Below are positions 20,604 to 29,412 of a stretch of 32,243 nt of DNA, piece by piece. Location of the stretch: IMG/VR virus record IMGVR_UViG_3300032676_002151, positions 1-32,243 of that record; one strand, 5' to 3'. Positions within the stretch are counted from its first letter, which is position 1; each line of letters begins with the position of its first letter. The notes below the pieces were generated by a model. That model saw only the letters and a program-made list of their open reading frames with translations, did not search any database and was not told the origin of the DNA. The position numbers and the translations under genes were made by a program. Source of the stretch: a virus.

Positions 20604-22590
20604 AACCGTAGCCGGGCTGCTTATCTCCATCGACGCCAACACCGTGCGTTTGCGCACGGAGATGGACAAGGCTAAAGCCAGCACCCGGGCCGCCTCGCAG
20701 CAGATGAAAAAGGATATGGGCGAGGCGCGGGGCTCCATCATGGTGCTTGGTGAGGAGATCGGCGTTCACCTGCCGCGCCATGTGCAGAGGTTTGTGGCTG
20801 GCCTTCCTGGCGTCGCTTCCGCCATGTCGGCTGCCTTCAACACTATCGCCGTTCTTGCCATCGCCCAGGCCATCTTTGAAGCAGGCAAAAAGCTCTACGA
20901 GTTCGCACAGAAAGCCGAGGAGGCGGCCCGCAAGCATCAGCAGGCATGGCGGGCCATCGCTCAGCCCATGCGGACCATGAATGACGAGCTTGACCTCACC
21001 AAAACCAAACTCGAAAACGCCATTGCCAAACTGGAACACAAGCCCCAGAACCTGCTCAAGCAGGCCATTGAAGAGGCCACTGTCGCGGCAGACAAGCTTG
21101 ACCAAAAGCTCGGAGAGTCGATCGGCAAAATTGCCGCTGTACTCAAAGAGCAGCAGGTGAGCTGGTTCAGCCGGACTCTGTTGCATCAAACCGCAGGTGT
21201 TGGGCCGGCAAGACTGGCTGCCGATACCGAGGAACGGTTGCAGCAGGCCGCCGCGGGCACGCTCAAGGTGGCGGACCTGAACGCCAACGCTGACGCCTTT
21301 TTCGCTTCGCGCGGTGATCGCGACGCCCAACAGCGCTACGTTGTCAGCGAGGCGCTGTCCAGAGCGCGAGCCGCATTGGCTATCGCAACGGCGGATGCTG
21401 AGCATATTGCCGCACTTCAAAGCGGCATGCGCTATGCAAACCCGAGTGCCGCCGCTCAGGATGTGAAGGGTTACACTCGGCTCGTGGCTGGCCTCTCTGC
21501 AATGCAACACGAGGTAACCACGACGCAGGATATCGTGTCTTTAGAGGCGCAGCGCGACCGGGATGAGGCTGCGGGTAAGGGCCCGGTTGTCGCGGATGTC
21601 CATAAGCCTATTTTGGGCCCGATGCCCAAGGGGCCCGGCTCAACCTGGGTTGATCCTGTGCATGCATCCATCGTCGCGGCGCAGCAGCGCCAACGCGACA
21701 AGTTGCTTGAAGATCAGGCTACGGCCGAGGCGCTGGCCGCAGCTGCCACTGATGCGTTCTATCAGCAGATGCAAAACTCGGCCATGCCCAACCTGTTCGG
21801 CGCGGCCGGAGCCCCCACGGTGAAAGGCCCGTCGCAATGGCAGGTCTTTGCTGATCAGATGGATGAGCACTTCAAAGACTGGATTGACCGGGCTACTGAC
21901 CTTAGCTCGATTATGAGCAGCACCTTTGATAAGTCAATGGCTGACTTTAACTCCGCCATCGTTAAAAAGCTCACTGAGCCTGACTCTCGTGGCGCTTGGA
22001 AAGACATGGGGAAATCCATGTTTACTGACGTCACCCGCAGCGCGCTGGAGTATGGCGAGGGCACGCTGATGAAGGGCCTGGGGTTGGGTAAGCGGGATGG
22101 AAGTTCGGCGGCCAGTGCTCTCTTTGTCCAGCAAGTGGGTGGGGCAGGTGCGGCCGCGGGTGCGGGCGGCATCTTTAGCTCAATGCTGAGCGGGTTTGGC
22201 GGCGCGCCCACCGCGGGCACCGGAGACGGGGCGGCTGGCGCGGCTGGCTTTGGCGCATTCGTTCAGGACGCGCTGCCTTTCTTTGGCGGAATGGCGGATG
22301 GCGGCCTGATGTCGCCGGGCGGCTTTTATCTTACGGGCGAGCGCGGCCCTGAGTTGCTCCAGGTCGGAGCAGCCAGCCGCATTCACAACACGCGCGACAC
22401 GGCCTCGCTCTTCAACGGCGGCGATCATCACGAGCATCACTACCACATTGACGCCCGCGGCTCGCACGATCCGGCCGCCGTCCGCCTTGCCGTCCAGCGC
22501 GGCATTATCGAGGCCGCTCCGGCTATGATCGCCGCTTCGGTCAGGGCGCACGGCGAGGCGGCCGCGCGCCGCCCCGGCTCGGTGCGATAA
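20593..22590 (+). CDS. Tape measure protein (665 aa)
   Basis: Sets tail length; 665 residues at about 1.5 A each suggests a tail near 100 nm. Start ATG 20593 overlaps the chaperone frame. A helical N-terminus (ISIDANTVRLRTEMDKAKAS), a hydrophobic stretch (about 66-95, AGLPGVASAMSAAFNTIAVLAIAQAIF) and long coiled helices are followed by Gly-rich sequence and the conserved C-terminal ADGGLMSPGGFYLTGERGPELLQVG motif of tape measures. A His cluster (HHEHHYHID) follows near residue 614. No lysozyme or peptidase domain is seen. Confidence 0.92.
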   Translation: MPNETVAGLLISIDANTVRLRTEMDKAKASTRAASQQMKKDMGEARGSIMVLGEEIGVHLPRHVQRFVAGLPGVASAMSAAFNTIAVLAIAQAIFEAGKKLYEFAQKAEEAARKHQQAWRAIAQPMRTMNDELDLTKTKLENAIAKLEHKPQNLLKQAIEEATVAADKLDQKLGESIGKIAAVLKEQQVSWFSRTLLHQTAGVGPARLAADTEERLQQAAAGTLKVADLNANADAFFASRGDRDAQQRYVVSEALSRARAALAIATADAEHIAALQSGMRYANPSAAAQDVKGYTRLVAGLSAMQHEVTTTQDIVSLEAQRDRDEAAGKGPVVADVHKPILGPMPKGPGSTWVDPVHASIVAAQQRQRDKLLEDQATAEALAAAATDAFYQQMQNSAMPNLFGAAGAPTVKGPSQWQVFADQMDEHFKDWIDRATDLSSIMSSTFDKSMADFNSAIVKKLTEPDSRGAWKDMGKSMFTDVTRSALEYGEGTLMKGLGLGKRDGSSAASALFVQQVGGAGAAAGAGGIFSSMLSGFGGAPTAGTGDGAAGAAGFGAFVQDALPFFGGMADGGLMSPGGFYLTGERGPELLQVGAASRIHNTRDTASLFNGGDHHEHHYHIDARGSHDPAAVRLAVQRGIIEAAPAMIAASVRAHGEAAARRPGSVR

Positions 22591-22610
22591 CCGTTTTTTT
22601 TTCTGGGGAT

Positions 22611-22646
22611 CCCGGCGGTGCGCGGTTCGTATCGCCGGGCTTTTTT
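22611..22646 (+). terminator. Intrinsic terminator after the tape measure gene
   Basis: CCCGGCG (22611-22617) and CGCCGGG (22633-22639) pair around 15 bases, followed by C and six T (22641-22646). It separates tape measure from tail-tip transcription, at least partly. Confidence 0.75.
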
Positions 22647-22647
22647 C

Positions 22648-22678
22648 CTGACCACGGATCTCTGATCCCCGATCTCTA
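22648..22678 (+). repeat. CTG heptad array upstream of the Dit-like gene
   Basis: CTG 22648, CGG 22655, CTG 22662, CCG 22669 and CTA 22676 in 7-base register, starting two bases after the terminator T run. Confidence 0.8.
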
Positions 22679-22698
22679 CGAATTTTCGCGGAGTAAAA

Positions 22699-23355
22699 AT
22701 GAGTTCTACCATCACCATCGGCGCCAATACCTACACGCTGATCGCTCTGCCCACCAATGTCGGTCCGCGGCAGATGTCCATCACCATGCAGGACGCGATT
22801 GCCATGGTGGGGTCGCCCTACGTCCCCGGGAACTTTCAGACTCAGCGCTGGCCGGGAGCCGATGCCTGGGGGGCCGAGATCACGCTGCCGCGCATGTTTC
22901 GCAGCCAGGCCGGGGTGTGGCGCGGCTTTCTGGCTGAGTTGCGCGGCGTGCTCAACGTCTTCCAGATCGGCGATCCGCTGGGCGCCACGCCCCAGGGTGC
23001 GGCCACCGGCGCGCCGGTCTGCGATACGGTCTTCGGCGGCGGCGTCAATCAGGCAACCTCGACCGTTCTTTACACCCGCGGCTGGACCGCTTCGGTCTCA
23101 AACCAGCTCATGGCTGACGATTACATCCAGATTGGATATCGGCTCTATAAGGTCTGCGAAAACTGCAATAGCGACTCTGCTGGCCGCATCCAGATCCCCA
23201 TCTGGCCCAGCCTGCGTGAGAGCCCTGCGGATGGCGGTGTTCTCACGCTCAATAACACTGTGGGCCTCTTCCGCCTGACTAACAATCAGCGCGCTAGCCA
23301 TGCCGATGAAACCCGCCTGACCGATATGAGCTTCAAATGCATCGAGGTGCGGTAG
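22699..23355 (+). CDS. Distal tail / minor tail protein (218 aa)
   Basis: GGAG lies 6 bases before ATG 22699. The pattern of ALPTNVGPRQMSITMQDAIAM, RWPGADAWGAEITLPRMFRS, GDPLGATPQGAATGAP, then LMADDYIQIGYRLYKVCENCNSD and IWPSLRESPADGGVL is that of a siphophage tail-tip protein that follows the tape measure (Dit/M-like position). It likely forms the ring joining tube to tip. Contains a CENC pair near residue 153. Its stop is followed immediately by the next ATG. Confidence 0.8.
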   Translation: MSSTITIGANTYTLIALPTNVGPRQMSITMQDAIAMVGSPYVPGNFQTQRWPGADAWGAEITLPRMFRSQAGVWRGFLAELRGVLNVFQIGDPLGATPQGAATGAPVCDTVFGGGVNQATSTVLYTRGWTASVSNQLMADDYIQIGYRLYKVCENCNSDSAGRIQIPIWPSLRESPADGGVLTLNNTVGLFRLTNNQRASHADETRLTDMSFKCIEVR

Positions 23356-23913
23356 ATGAGCAGGTCAATCAGCTCCGCCATGCTCTCCTCGCTTACTTCG
23401 AATGGGATCATCCCGGCCATTCTGGCCAAAATTGCGTTTCAGAGCGAGACCGTCTATGTCTGGACCGGAGTGGGAAGCTTGAGTTATGCCGGCAACACGT
23501 ATGTGGGCGTTGGCAGCTTCGGCAAGATTGGCCGCGTCACCGAGGGTACCGACCTACAGGCCTACGGGCTTACCATCTCGCTCTCGGGCATTGATCCCAC
23601 CCTGCTCAACGAGTGCATGACCGATGTGCAACTCGGCGCGCCAGTCGCCGTCTATTTCGCCCTGCTTGACCAGAACGCCAGCATCCTGGGAACGCCGTAC
23701 ACGCTCTTCTCCGGAATCGTCGACAAGCCCACAGTGAAGGCCGGCATTGACGAAATCACCATCTCGCTCTCTCTTGAAAATCGTCTCGCCAACCACCAGC
23801 GCGCCAGTTGCCGCCGTTACACCGCCGCCGACCAAAACCTCTATTACCCCGGCGACACCGCCTTCAACTGGGTCGAGATTCTTAATGACCAGGCCCTGCG
23901 CTGGACACCGTAA
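23356..23913 (+). CDS. DUF2163-like tail-tip protein, gpL position (185 aa)
   Basis: MSRSISSAMLSSLTSNGIIPAILAKIAFQSETVYVWTG is the standard N-terminus of this family, with GITLS-type strands (AYGLTISLSGIDPTLLNE) and the LENRLANHQRASCRRYT ending. It starts right after the previous stop, and acts in the tip complex between Dit-like and TipJ proteins. It is shorter than many family members, which continue beyond the RRY motif. Confidence 0.82.
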   Translation: MSRSISSAMLSSLTSNGIIPAILAKIAFQSETVYVWTGVGSLSYAGNTYVGVGSFGKIGRVTEGTDLQAYGLTISLSGIDPTLLNECMTDVQLGAPVAVYFALLDQNASILGTPYTLFSGIVDKPTVKAGIDEITISLSLENRLANHQRASCRRYTAADQNLYYPGDTAFNWVEILNDQALRWTP

Positions 23914-24000
23914 AAGCAGTTGTCGATCTTCAGCGATCTGCGGCCGGTTCCGGGCCGCCGCGCCGGGCTGTCGTTGTCATTGTCGGCTTTGCCTTTACGG

Positions 24001-24044
24001 GAACTCCAATTCGTAGGCATGTGAACTCCGATTCGTAAGAATGC
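24001..24044 (+). repeat. Tandem imperfect 22-bp duplication
   Basis: Two adjacent 22-bp copies start GAACTCCAATTCGTAGGC (24001) and GAACTCCGATTCGTAAGA (24023), matching at 18 of 22 positions. They lie in the 174-bp gap between the gpL-like and NlpC-like genes, directly before a heptad array. Confidence 0.75.
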
Positions 24045-24050
24045 GGAATA

Positions 24051-24067
24051 CTGACCACTGAAAACAG
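24051..24067 (+). repeat. Short CTG heptad array
   Basis: CTG 24051, CTG 24058 and CAG 24065 are 7 bases apart (units CTGACCA, CTGAAAA), just upstream of the AGGAG site of the next gene. Confidence 0.55.
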
Positions 24068-24087
24068 ACTGACCACCAGGAGCAGAC

Positions 24088-24522
24088 ATGCTGCGACTCG
24101 AGCATTGGGCCACCCGCGGCTTTCATGACTTTTTGCTCTCCCGCGCCCAGGCGCCTTTCGCTTGGGGCCAGCATGACTGCGCCCTCTTCGCCGCCGATGG
24201 AGTGCTCGCCATCACTGGCGTCGACATCGCCGACGACTTCCGCGGCAAATACTCTGACGAGGCCAGCGCCTTCGCGGCCATTGCCCGGATATGCGGCGGC
24301 ACGACCGTTGCCGATGCGGCCGCGCATTGCGCCGCCAAGCACGGCCTTGAGCCATGGCTCTCGCCTTTGATGGCCCAGCGCGGTGACCTGGTGGTAATGG
24401 AGGAGTCGGGCCGCATCATCGCTGGCCTTGTCCACCTAAATGGCCGTCATGTTGTTTGTGCCGGCGAAACGGGACTGCTGCGGCTTCCGCTGACGGCGGT
24501 CCTGAGGGCCTGGCATGTCTGA
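24088..24522 (+). CDS. NlpC/P60-like tail protein, DUF6950-type, gpK position (144 aa)
   Basis: AGGAG lies 6 bases before ATG 24088. AWGQHDCALFAADGVLAITGVDIADDFRGKY matches the Cys-bearing N-terminal helix of phage tail NlpC/P60-like proteins, with Cys33 as candidate nucleophile. AGLVHLNGRHVVCAG supplies a candidate His. It would cleave or bind peptidoglycan at DNA entry, and sits between L-like and TipJ genes as in the lambda order L-K-I-J. It is short, so it is the peptidase-like part without a JAB domain. Confidence 0.8.
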   Translation: MLRLEHWATRGFHDFLLSRAQAPFAWGQHDCALFAADGVLAITGVDIADDFRGKYSDEASAFAAIARICGGTTVADAAAHCAAKHGLEPWLSPLMAQRGDLVVMEESGRIIAGLVHLNGRHVVCAGETGLLRLPLTAVLRAWHV

Positions 24523-24564
24523 AGCGCCCGCGCCGGCCGCAAGCTCCCTTCCCCGGCTCAATCT

Positions 24565-24609
24565 CTGATCCCCGATAACTGATAACTGAACACCGAAAAC
24601 TGACTTCTG
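24565..24609 (+). repeat. Longest CTG heptad array (7 units)
   Basis: C-N-G at 24565, 24572, 24579, 24586, 24593, 24600 and 24607, every 7 bases without a break (units CTGATCC, CCGATAA, CTGATAA, CTGAACA and so on). The array reaches to the GGAG site of the TipJ gene. Confidence 0.88.
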
Positions 24610-24622
24610 GAGCGGCGCTGCC

Positions 24623-27600
24623 ATGAGCAAAGCGATTGAAGGGGCGGCCATGCTGGCGGGCGCGGCGGTCTTGATGTTTGTCCCAGGTCTGAACGTGCTC
24701 ATGACGCCCGTGCTGATGCAGCTCATGTTTTCGCTTGCCGCCGGCGGCATCGCTATGGAGGCGGCGGCGATCGCCGACGCGCTCACTAGCAACCGCGGCC
24801 AGAACATCACCACGCGCATGGCGGCCGGCGCCCGCCAGATCATTTATGGGATCCAGCGCGTCGGCGGGACCACCATCTACCAATCCACCGTGAGCCTGGG
24901 CGGCTCCGGAACCCCGCTCTATAACTACGTCATCGTCCTTGCCACCCATGCCATCGATGGCATTGTCAACCTCTACCTTGACGGCCGCCAGGTCTACTGG
25001 TCTCAGGATGGCAACGCCGCCAACATGGGTTGCGGGACGGTTGCCAATCCGCCCGCGTGCTCGGTGACCCTTTCTTCCGGCGCCATCACTGCCATCACGG
25101 CGGCAGGCGGCTCGGGCTTCTGCGATGTCAAGCCTGCCCGCTATCGCGTCCGCATCACCGGCGGCGGCGGATCGGGAGCAGCCGCCTACGCCACAGGCTC
25201 ACCCACCGCCTGGACCGTGCATGTGACCCATGGCGGCTCGGGTTACGTTAATCCGCCTGTGGTCTCATTCTCGGGCGGCGGCGGCTCGGGCGCGGCAGGG
25301 CAGGCCGTCGTCGTCGGCGGCGTTATCGCCTCTATCAACATCACCAGTGCGGGCGCCGGCTACGCTTCCGCGCCCACCATCTCCATCTCCGGCGGCGGTG
25401 GGTCGGGAGCAACTGCAACAGCCATGGTCAGCAGCGGACACGTCGCCGCCATCGCTGTCACCGCGCCAGGCTCCGGCTACCTCACGCCACTGCTCGTTGA
25501 CATCCAGGGCGCGTACACTTTTGGAGGGAATGCGGCTGAGGATCAGCAGGATCCCGCTCTTCCTGGCTTCGGTCTTGGTTACGGCATCGGCCCCGGCGGT
25601 CCGCACTACAACTTCGCCGGCAAGGTCTACTGCGAGGCGCGCTTTGGCGATCAGCTCCCCGGTGATGTGATGGCCAGCTTGGCTGGCTACGATGCCACCT
25701 GGGCAGGCACCGGCAGCAGCGGCGCGAACGCCGGCGCGGTCGCCCAGCTCTCCAGTATCTATCCGGCCACGGTCACCGGCGTCGTGGTCACAAACGGCGG
25801 CAACGGTTATACCACCACGCCAACGGTCACCATCTCCGGCGGCGGCGGCTCCGGAGCAACGGCCACAGCCACCGTTCGTGGCGGCCGGGTTATCTCCATC
25901 GCGGTCACCAATGGCGGTTCGGGTTATACCTCTGTGCCGAGCGTCTCCATCGATGCCTCCACGACCATCGCCAACGGAGGCCCCTATGTCGGCGGCTGCG
26001 CCTATATCTACCTCAATATCGGCTATGACTCGATCAATTTTCCAGCGGCTCCCGAGATCCGCGTCACCGTCAGCGGCAAGAACAATATCTACGATCCGCG
26101 CACCGGCCAAACTGGCTACTCGGCCAATTGGGCGCTGCTGGTGGCCGACGTCATTACCGATCCGGTCTGGGGCTTGAACGATTCCAACGTCAACCAGGCG
26201 CAGCTCATCGCCGCCGCCAATGTCTGTGACGAGCAGGTGATGACCAGCCAGGGCTACGAGGCCAACTACACCTGCCATGTGCACTATGACACCGGCACGT
26301 CGCCCGGTGATGCGCTCTCGCTCATGCTGCCCGGTGCCGCTGGCAGGCTCAGCTATATCGGCGGCCAGTGGTATCTATGGCCTGCTTACTGGCAGGGACC
26401 CAGCTTCACCTTTGACCAGGGCGCGCTCATCGACGCGCCCGAGTGGAATCCCTACCGCAGCTTTAAAGAGCTCTTCAATCGCGTCAACGGCACCTATGTG
26501 GCGCCCAACTTTCCTTATTCCACCAAGGTCACCGGCGGCATTCCTGGCCAGCTCTACGACGCCAACGGGTGGTATTACGGCACGAGCGAGGATGTGTGGC
26601 CCTTCGCCTTTCAACCCACCAACTTTCCTCAGTACGCCTGCGATGTGCTTCACGGCTACAGCTCTGACGCCCTGCTCGCGCAGGATGGCGGCGTCGTGCT
26701 CCCGAAAGAGGTCACCTTCCGCTCGGTCATCTCCATCGTCCAAGCGCAGCGCGTGGCTAAAATCATGCTGCTGCGCAATCGCTGGCAGGGATCGGGCAGC
26801 TTTCCCATGCAGCTTGCCGCCTTCCAGATGCAGCCCACCGACGTGATGCAATTCACCATGCCGGCCATGGGGTGGGCCAGCAAGATACTTGAGGTCGAGA
26901 GAATCCAGTTTGTTGCTGAGCCTCAAAAGGGAGTGGAGGGCGACGAGGGTCCGGTGGCTCTGTCCGTGATTGCATCTGTCATCGAGACCGATCCTAGCAT
27001 CTATGAGTGGAATGGCTATGAGGAGCTAAGCCCCTACGACGTGCCTGCGCTGCTTGCGCCTTTGGATGTCAAGCCGCTTGCACCCACCGCGCTCACCATC
27101 ACAGACGATGCGGCCACCGGCGTGGTGACGGCTGGAGGTGTGTCCGTCAATCGCGCCCTGGTCTCATGGACTCCGCCGGCCGACGCACGCATTACGCTCA
27201 ACGGGTCCATTCAGGTCCAGTATTATTTCTTCGATCTGTTGGTCGCGGGCTTTGTGGATGGGCTCGTCTGGACGCCGGGACCGCCCATTCCCTGGGTCGA
27301 TTACGGCCTGGTGTCGGGCGACGCCACAAGCATCTATCTCGTCAACTCTGCCGGGCTGCCCTGGCTGTTGGTTCAGATTCGCTCGGTGATGGCGAATGGA
27401 TCGGCGAGCGCCTGGGTCAACAGCGCCATTGTTGTCGCCGGGTCGCCCACATTTTACGGGGTTGCCTCTGCGACGGTTCCTCCCATGGCTCGAGCTGTTG
27501 CTGTTGCTTTCGCCCCGACGATGACCTTCGACCTTTCCGAGGGTGTGGCGCAGTCAGTCACGCTTGCTGGGAATGTATCTGCATCCAGCGCCATCAACGC

Positions 27601-27808
27601 CGCCAACTCTGTCTACACCTTCGCCATCATCCAGGACGGCGCCGGCGGTCATAGCTTCGCCTGGCCTTCGAACTTCTATGGCGGCGGGGGCATCAGCGCG
27701 GCCAATGGCACCGCCGCGGCCAACACGGCCGCTGTGCAGTCGTTTCTTTACATCCCGGCGAGCAACCTCTTTGTCGCCACCGGTCCCATGACCATTACCA
27801 CCATCTAA
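24623..27808 (+). CDS. TipJ / host specificity-like central tail protein (1061 aa)
   Basis: An N-terminal hydrophobic helix pair (about 8-52) resembles the gpI-like region often fused to J. The J-type domain (about 70-130; [43 protein letters not shown]) is interrupted twice by GGSGY/GGGGSGA beta modules (about 146-294 and 381-446). The J core resumes ([36 protein letters not shown], then [16 protein letters not shown], and a WTPPADARI fibronectin-like start near 845). The last 75 residues form a module also present at the end of the next gene. It should sit at the tail tip and contact the host surface. Confidence 0.9.
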   Translation: MSKAIEGAAMLAGAAVLMFVPGLNVLMTPVLMQLMFSLAAGGIAMEAAAIADALTSNRGQNITTRMAAGARQIIYGIQRVGGTTIYQSTVSLGGSGTPLYNYVIVLATHAIDGIVNLYLDGRQVYWSQDGNAANMGCGTVANPPACSVTLSSGAITAITAAGGSGFCDVKPARYRVRITGGGGSGAAAYATGSPTAWTVHVTHGGSGYVNPPVVSFSGGGGSGAAGQAVVVGGVIASINITSAGAGYASAPTISISGGGGSGATATAMVSSGHVAAIAVTAPGSGYLTPLLVDIQGAYTFGGNAAEDQQDPALPGFGLGYGIGPGGPHYNFAGKVYCEARFGDQLPGDVMASLAGYDATWAGTGSSGANAGAVAQLSSIYPATVTGVVVTNGGNGYTTTPTVTISGGGGSGATATATVRGGRVISIAVTNGGSGYTSVPSVSIDASTTIANGGPYVGGCAYIYLNIGYDSINFPAAPEIRVTVSGKNNIYDPRTGQTGYSANWALLVADVITDPVWGLNDSNVNQAQLIAAANVCDEQVMTSQGYEANYTCHVHYDTGTSPGDALSLMLPGAAGRLSYIGGQWYLWPAYWQGPSFTFDQGALIDAPEWNPYRSFKELFNRVNGTYVAPNFPYSTKVTGGIPGQLYDANGWYYGTSEDVWPFAFQPTNFPQYACDVLHGYSSDALLAQDGGVVLPKEVTFRSVISIVQAQRVAKIMLLRNRWQGSGSFPMQLAAFQMQPTDVMQFTMPAMGWASKILEVERIQFVAEPQKGVEGDEGPVALSVIASVIETDPSIYEWNGYEELSPYDVPALLAPLDVKPLAPTALTITDDAATGVVTAGGVSVNRALVSWTPPADARITLNGSIQVQYYFFDLLVAGFVDGLVWTPGPPIPWVDYGLVSGDATSIYLVNSAGLPWLLVQIRSVMANGSASAWVNSAIVVAGSPTFYGVASATVPPMARAVAVAFAPTMTFDLSEGVAQSVTLAGNVSASSAINAANSVYTFAIIQDGAGGHSFAWPSNFYGGGGISAANGTAAANTAAVQSFLYIPASNLFVATGPMTITTI

Positions 27809-27818
27809 GGAGCCCACC

Positions 27819-29402
27819 GTGCGCAGAATTCTGTTGCTCGTTTCGTTGGCCATTTTGCTGGCAGTCTTCACAGCGCCCGCGGTGGCTCAAACCATCCTCG
27901 TGACCGCCGTCAACTATGGCGCGAATGTCATCGTTGCCGAGTCGTCGGGGACGGGCGCTCCCTCGGGCGGGTGCACCGGCTTTAATCGGTACATCCAAAC
28001 CTCCGGTGCGAATACTGCATCGCTCTGGCAATGCCTCGGGGGCACCTGGTATCAGCAGGGCGCGATCGGCAGCGGGGGCACAGTCACCAGCTTTTCGGCC
28101 CCGTCTGTGAGCTGGCCTGCATGGCTTGTGCCTACGGTAGCCACATCTACGTCCACACCGTCGTTGACCGTTGCGGCGAGCGCGATTCCAAACTCGGCTC
28201 TGGCCAACACGGGCACAACTGTCAATGGGCAATCATGCGTGCTTGGGTCGAGCTGCACGCTACCCTTTCAGACGAATGGCTCAAGCAACAGCTCGCAAGC
28301 AGGCATCAACCTGCTCACAAGCACGGCGAACGCTGTGGGCTTGACGGTGACTCCGGTCAACTCGGGGACCAATCAGGAAAAGTTCGAAATCACCGGCGGC
28401 AGCTATACCGGATCGGCGGCAGGATATTCGGGTTCGGCTCACGGCCTGGCCGCTCCACTGATCTGTATCGGCGGCTCGGATACGAGCTCGGCGATGGCCT
28501 GCACGACCAGCCCAACATTTACACCGGCCGCAGGGGATACGATTCTTTTCCTGCCTGACGTCACGCCGACTGTGACCGCTACGCTTTCTGTCAACGGCGC
28601 TGCTGCCAAGTCCTTTGGCTCGGGCGGAGCTTCGTTCGCGCCCGGTAATGGCTACTTTCTGCTGACTTATACAAACATCTTGGGCATCTACAACTGGATT
28701 CCGGCTGGAGCCAATTTTGTCATCGGACCCGGTGGCGGCGGAACGGGCGCAGTCAGCCTCTCTGGCATCCCCTACGCCAGCGGTACAGCCTGGACCAACG
28801 CCACCGCTGCGCAGCTTGGCACGCTGTTCTCATCCTACATCTCCACAGTCACTGGTTGCGGGTCGGCGGGATACTTCTATGTCCCCGGCAGCACCACTTG
28901 TCGCCTCCTGGCTTCGGGGGATATTCCGGCCAACGCGGCCAATACAAGCGGCACGGCCGCCAACCTGAGCGGCACTCCTGCCCTACCCAACGGCACCACC
29001 GCAACCACGCAGACGGCTGCTGACACAACCAACGATCTTGCGACGGACGCCTTCGCGACACTCTCCGGAGTCACCGCGCCAGCGTATACGACCTGCTCCA
29101 CAACTTGCGCTGTGAACCTGGCCACCGGCCGCACGCAGATCATTCTGCTCACCGGCTCGCCCTCGGCTATGACCTTCACCAACGCCAGCGCCGGGCTTTA
29201 CACCTTCGCCATTGCGCAGAACTCGACAGGCGGCTACACCTTCACCTGGCCCACCGGGACGCGCGGCGGTGGCACCATCAGCTCTGCGGCCGGCACGGCC
29301 ACGGCGAGTACGGTGGCCACGCAGTCCTTTGTCTACATCCCTTCCGGCGCAATCACCACCGCCGCTTTGGTGGCCCAGGGTGCGATGACCTTCGGCAACT
29401 AA
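27819..29402 (+). CDS. Tail fibre-like protein with a Sec signal peptide (527 aa)
   Basis: GTG 27819 follows GGAG. Residues 1-23 are a clear signal peptide (MRRILLLVSLAILLAVFTAP, then AVA before Gln24). The rest is Ser/Thr/Gly/Ala-rich, beta-repetitive fibre sequence. Cysteines are ten in the mature part and come in pairs (QSCVLGSSC, TTCSTTC), consistent with disulfides made outside the cytoplasm. The C-terminal module (about 430-527; LYTFAIAQNSTGGYTFTWPTG) is homologous to the TipJ end. Position suggests a receptor-binding fibre, yet export would keep it from cytoplasmic tail assembly. It could instead be a secreted or surface fibre. Confidence 0.75.
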   Translation: MRRILLLVSLAILLAVFTAPAVAQTILVTAVNYGANVIVAESSGTGAPSGGCTGFNRYIQTSGANTASLWQCLGGTWYQQGAIGSGGTVTSFSAPSVSWPAWLVPTVATSTSTPSLTVAASAIPNSALANTGTTVNGQSCVLGSSCTLPFQTNGSSNSSQAGINLLTSTANAVGLTVTPVNSGTNQEKFEITGGSYTGSAAGYSGSAHGLAAPLICIGGSDTSSAMACTTSPTFTPAAGDTILFLPDVTPTVTATLSVNGAAAKSFGSGGASFAPGNGYFLLTYTNILGIYNWIPAGANFVIGPGGGGTGAVSLSGIPYASGTAWTNATAAQLGTLFSSYISTVTGCGSAGYFYVPGSTTCRLLASGDIPANAANTSGTAANLSGTPALPNGTTATTQTAADTTNDLATDAFATLSGVTAPAYTTCSTTCAVNLATGRTQIILLTGSPSAMTFTNASAGLYTFAIAQNSTGGYTFTWPTGTRGGGTISSAAGTATASTVATQSFVYIPSGAITTAALVAQGAMTFGN

Positions 29403-29412
29403 GAGGAGATCC

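Noticed and set aside
20455-21510. Minus-strand open frame (351 codons) opposite the tape measure
   Set aside because: Composition artefact opposite a clear coding gene; no RBS or family features.
25265-26284. Minus-strand frame of Asp/Gly/Ala repeats opposite TipJ
   Set aside because: Its repetitiveness mirrors the GGSGY modules on the coding strand; not an independent gene.
24623-29402. Diversity-generating retroelement acting on TipJ or fibre genes
   Set aside because: No reverse transcriptase frame, template repeat or Avd-like gene is visible in the window; variation would have to come from module recombination.
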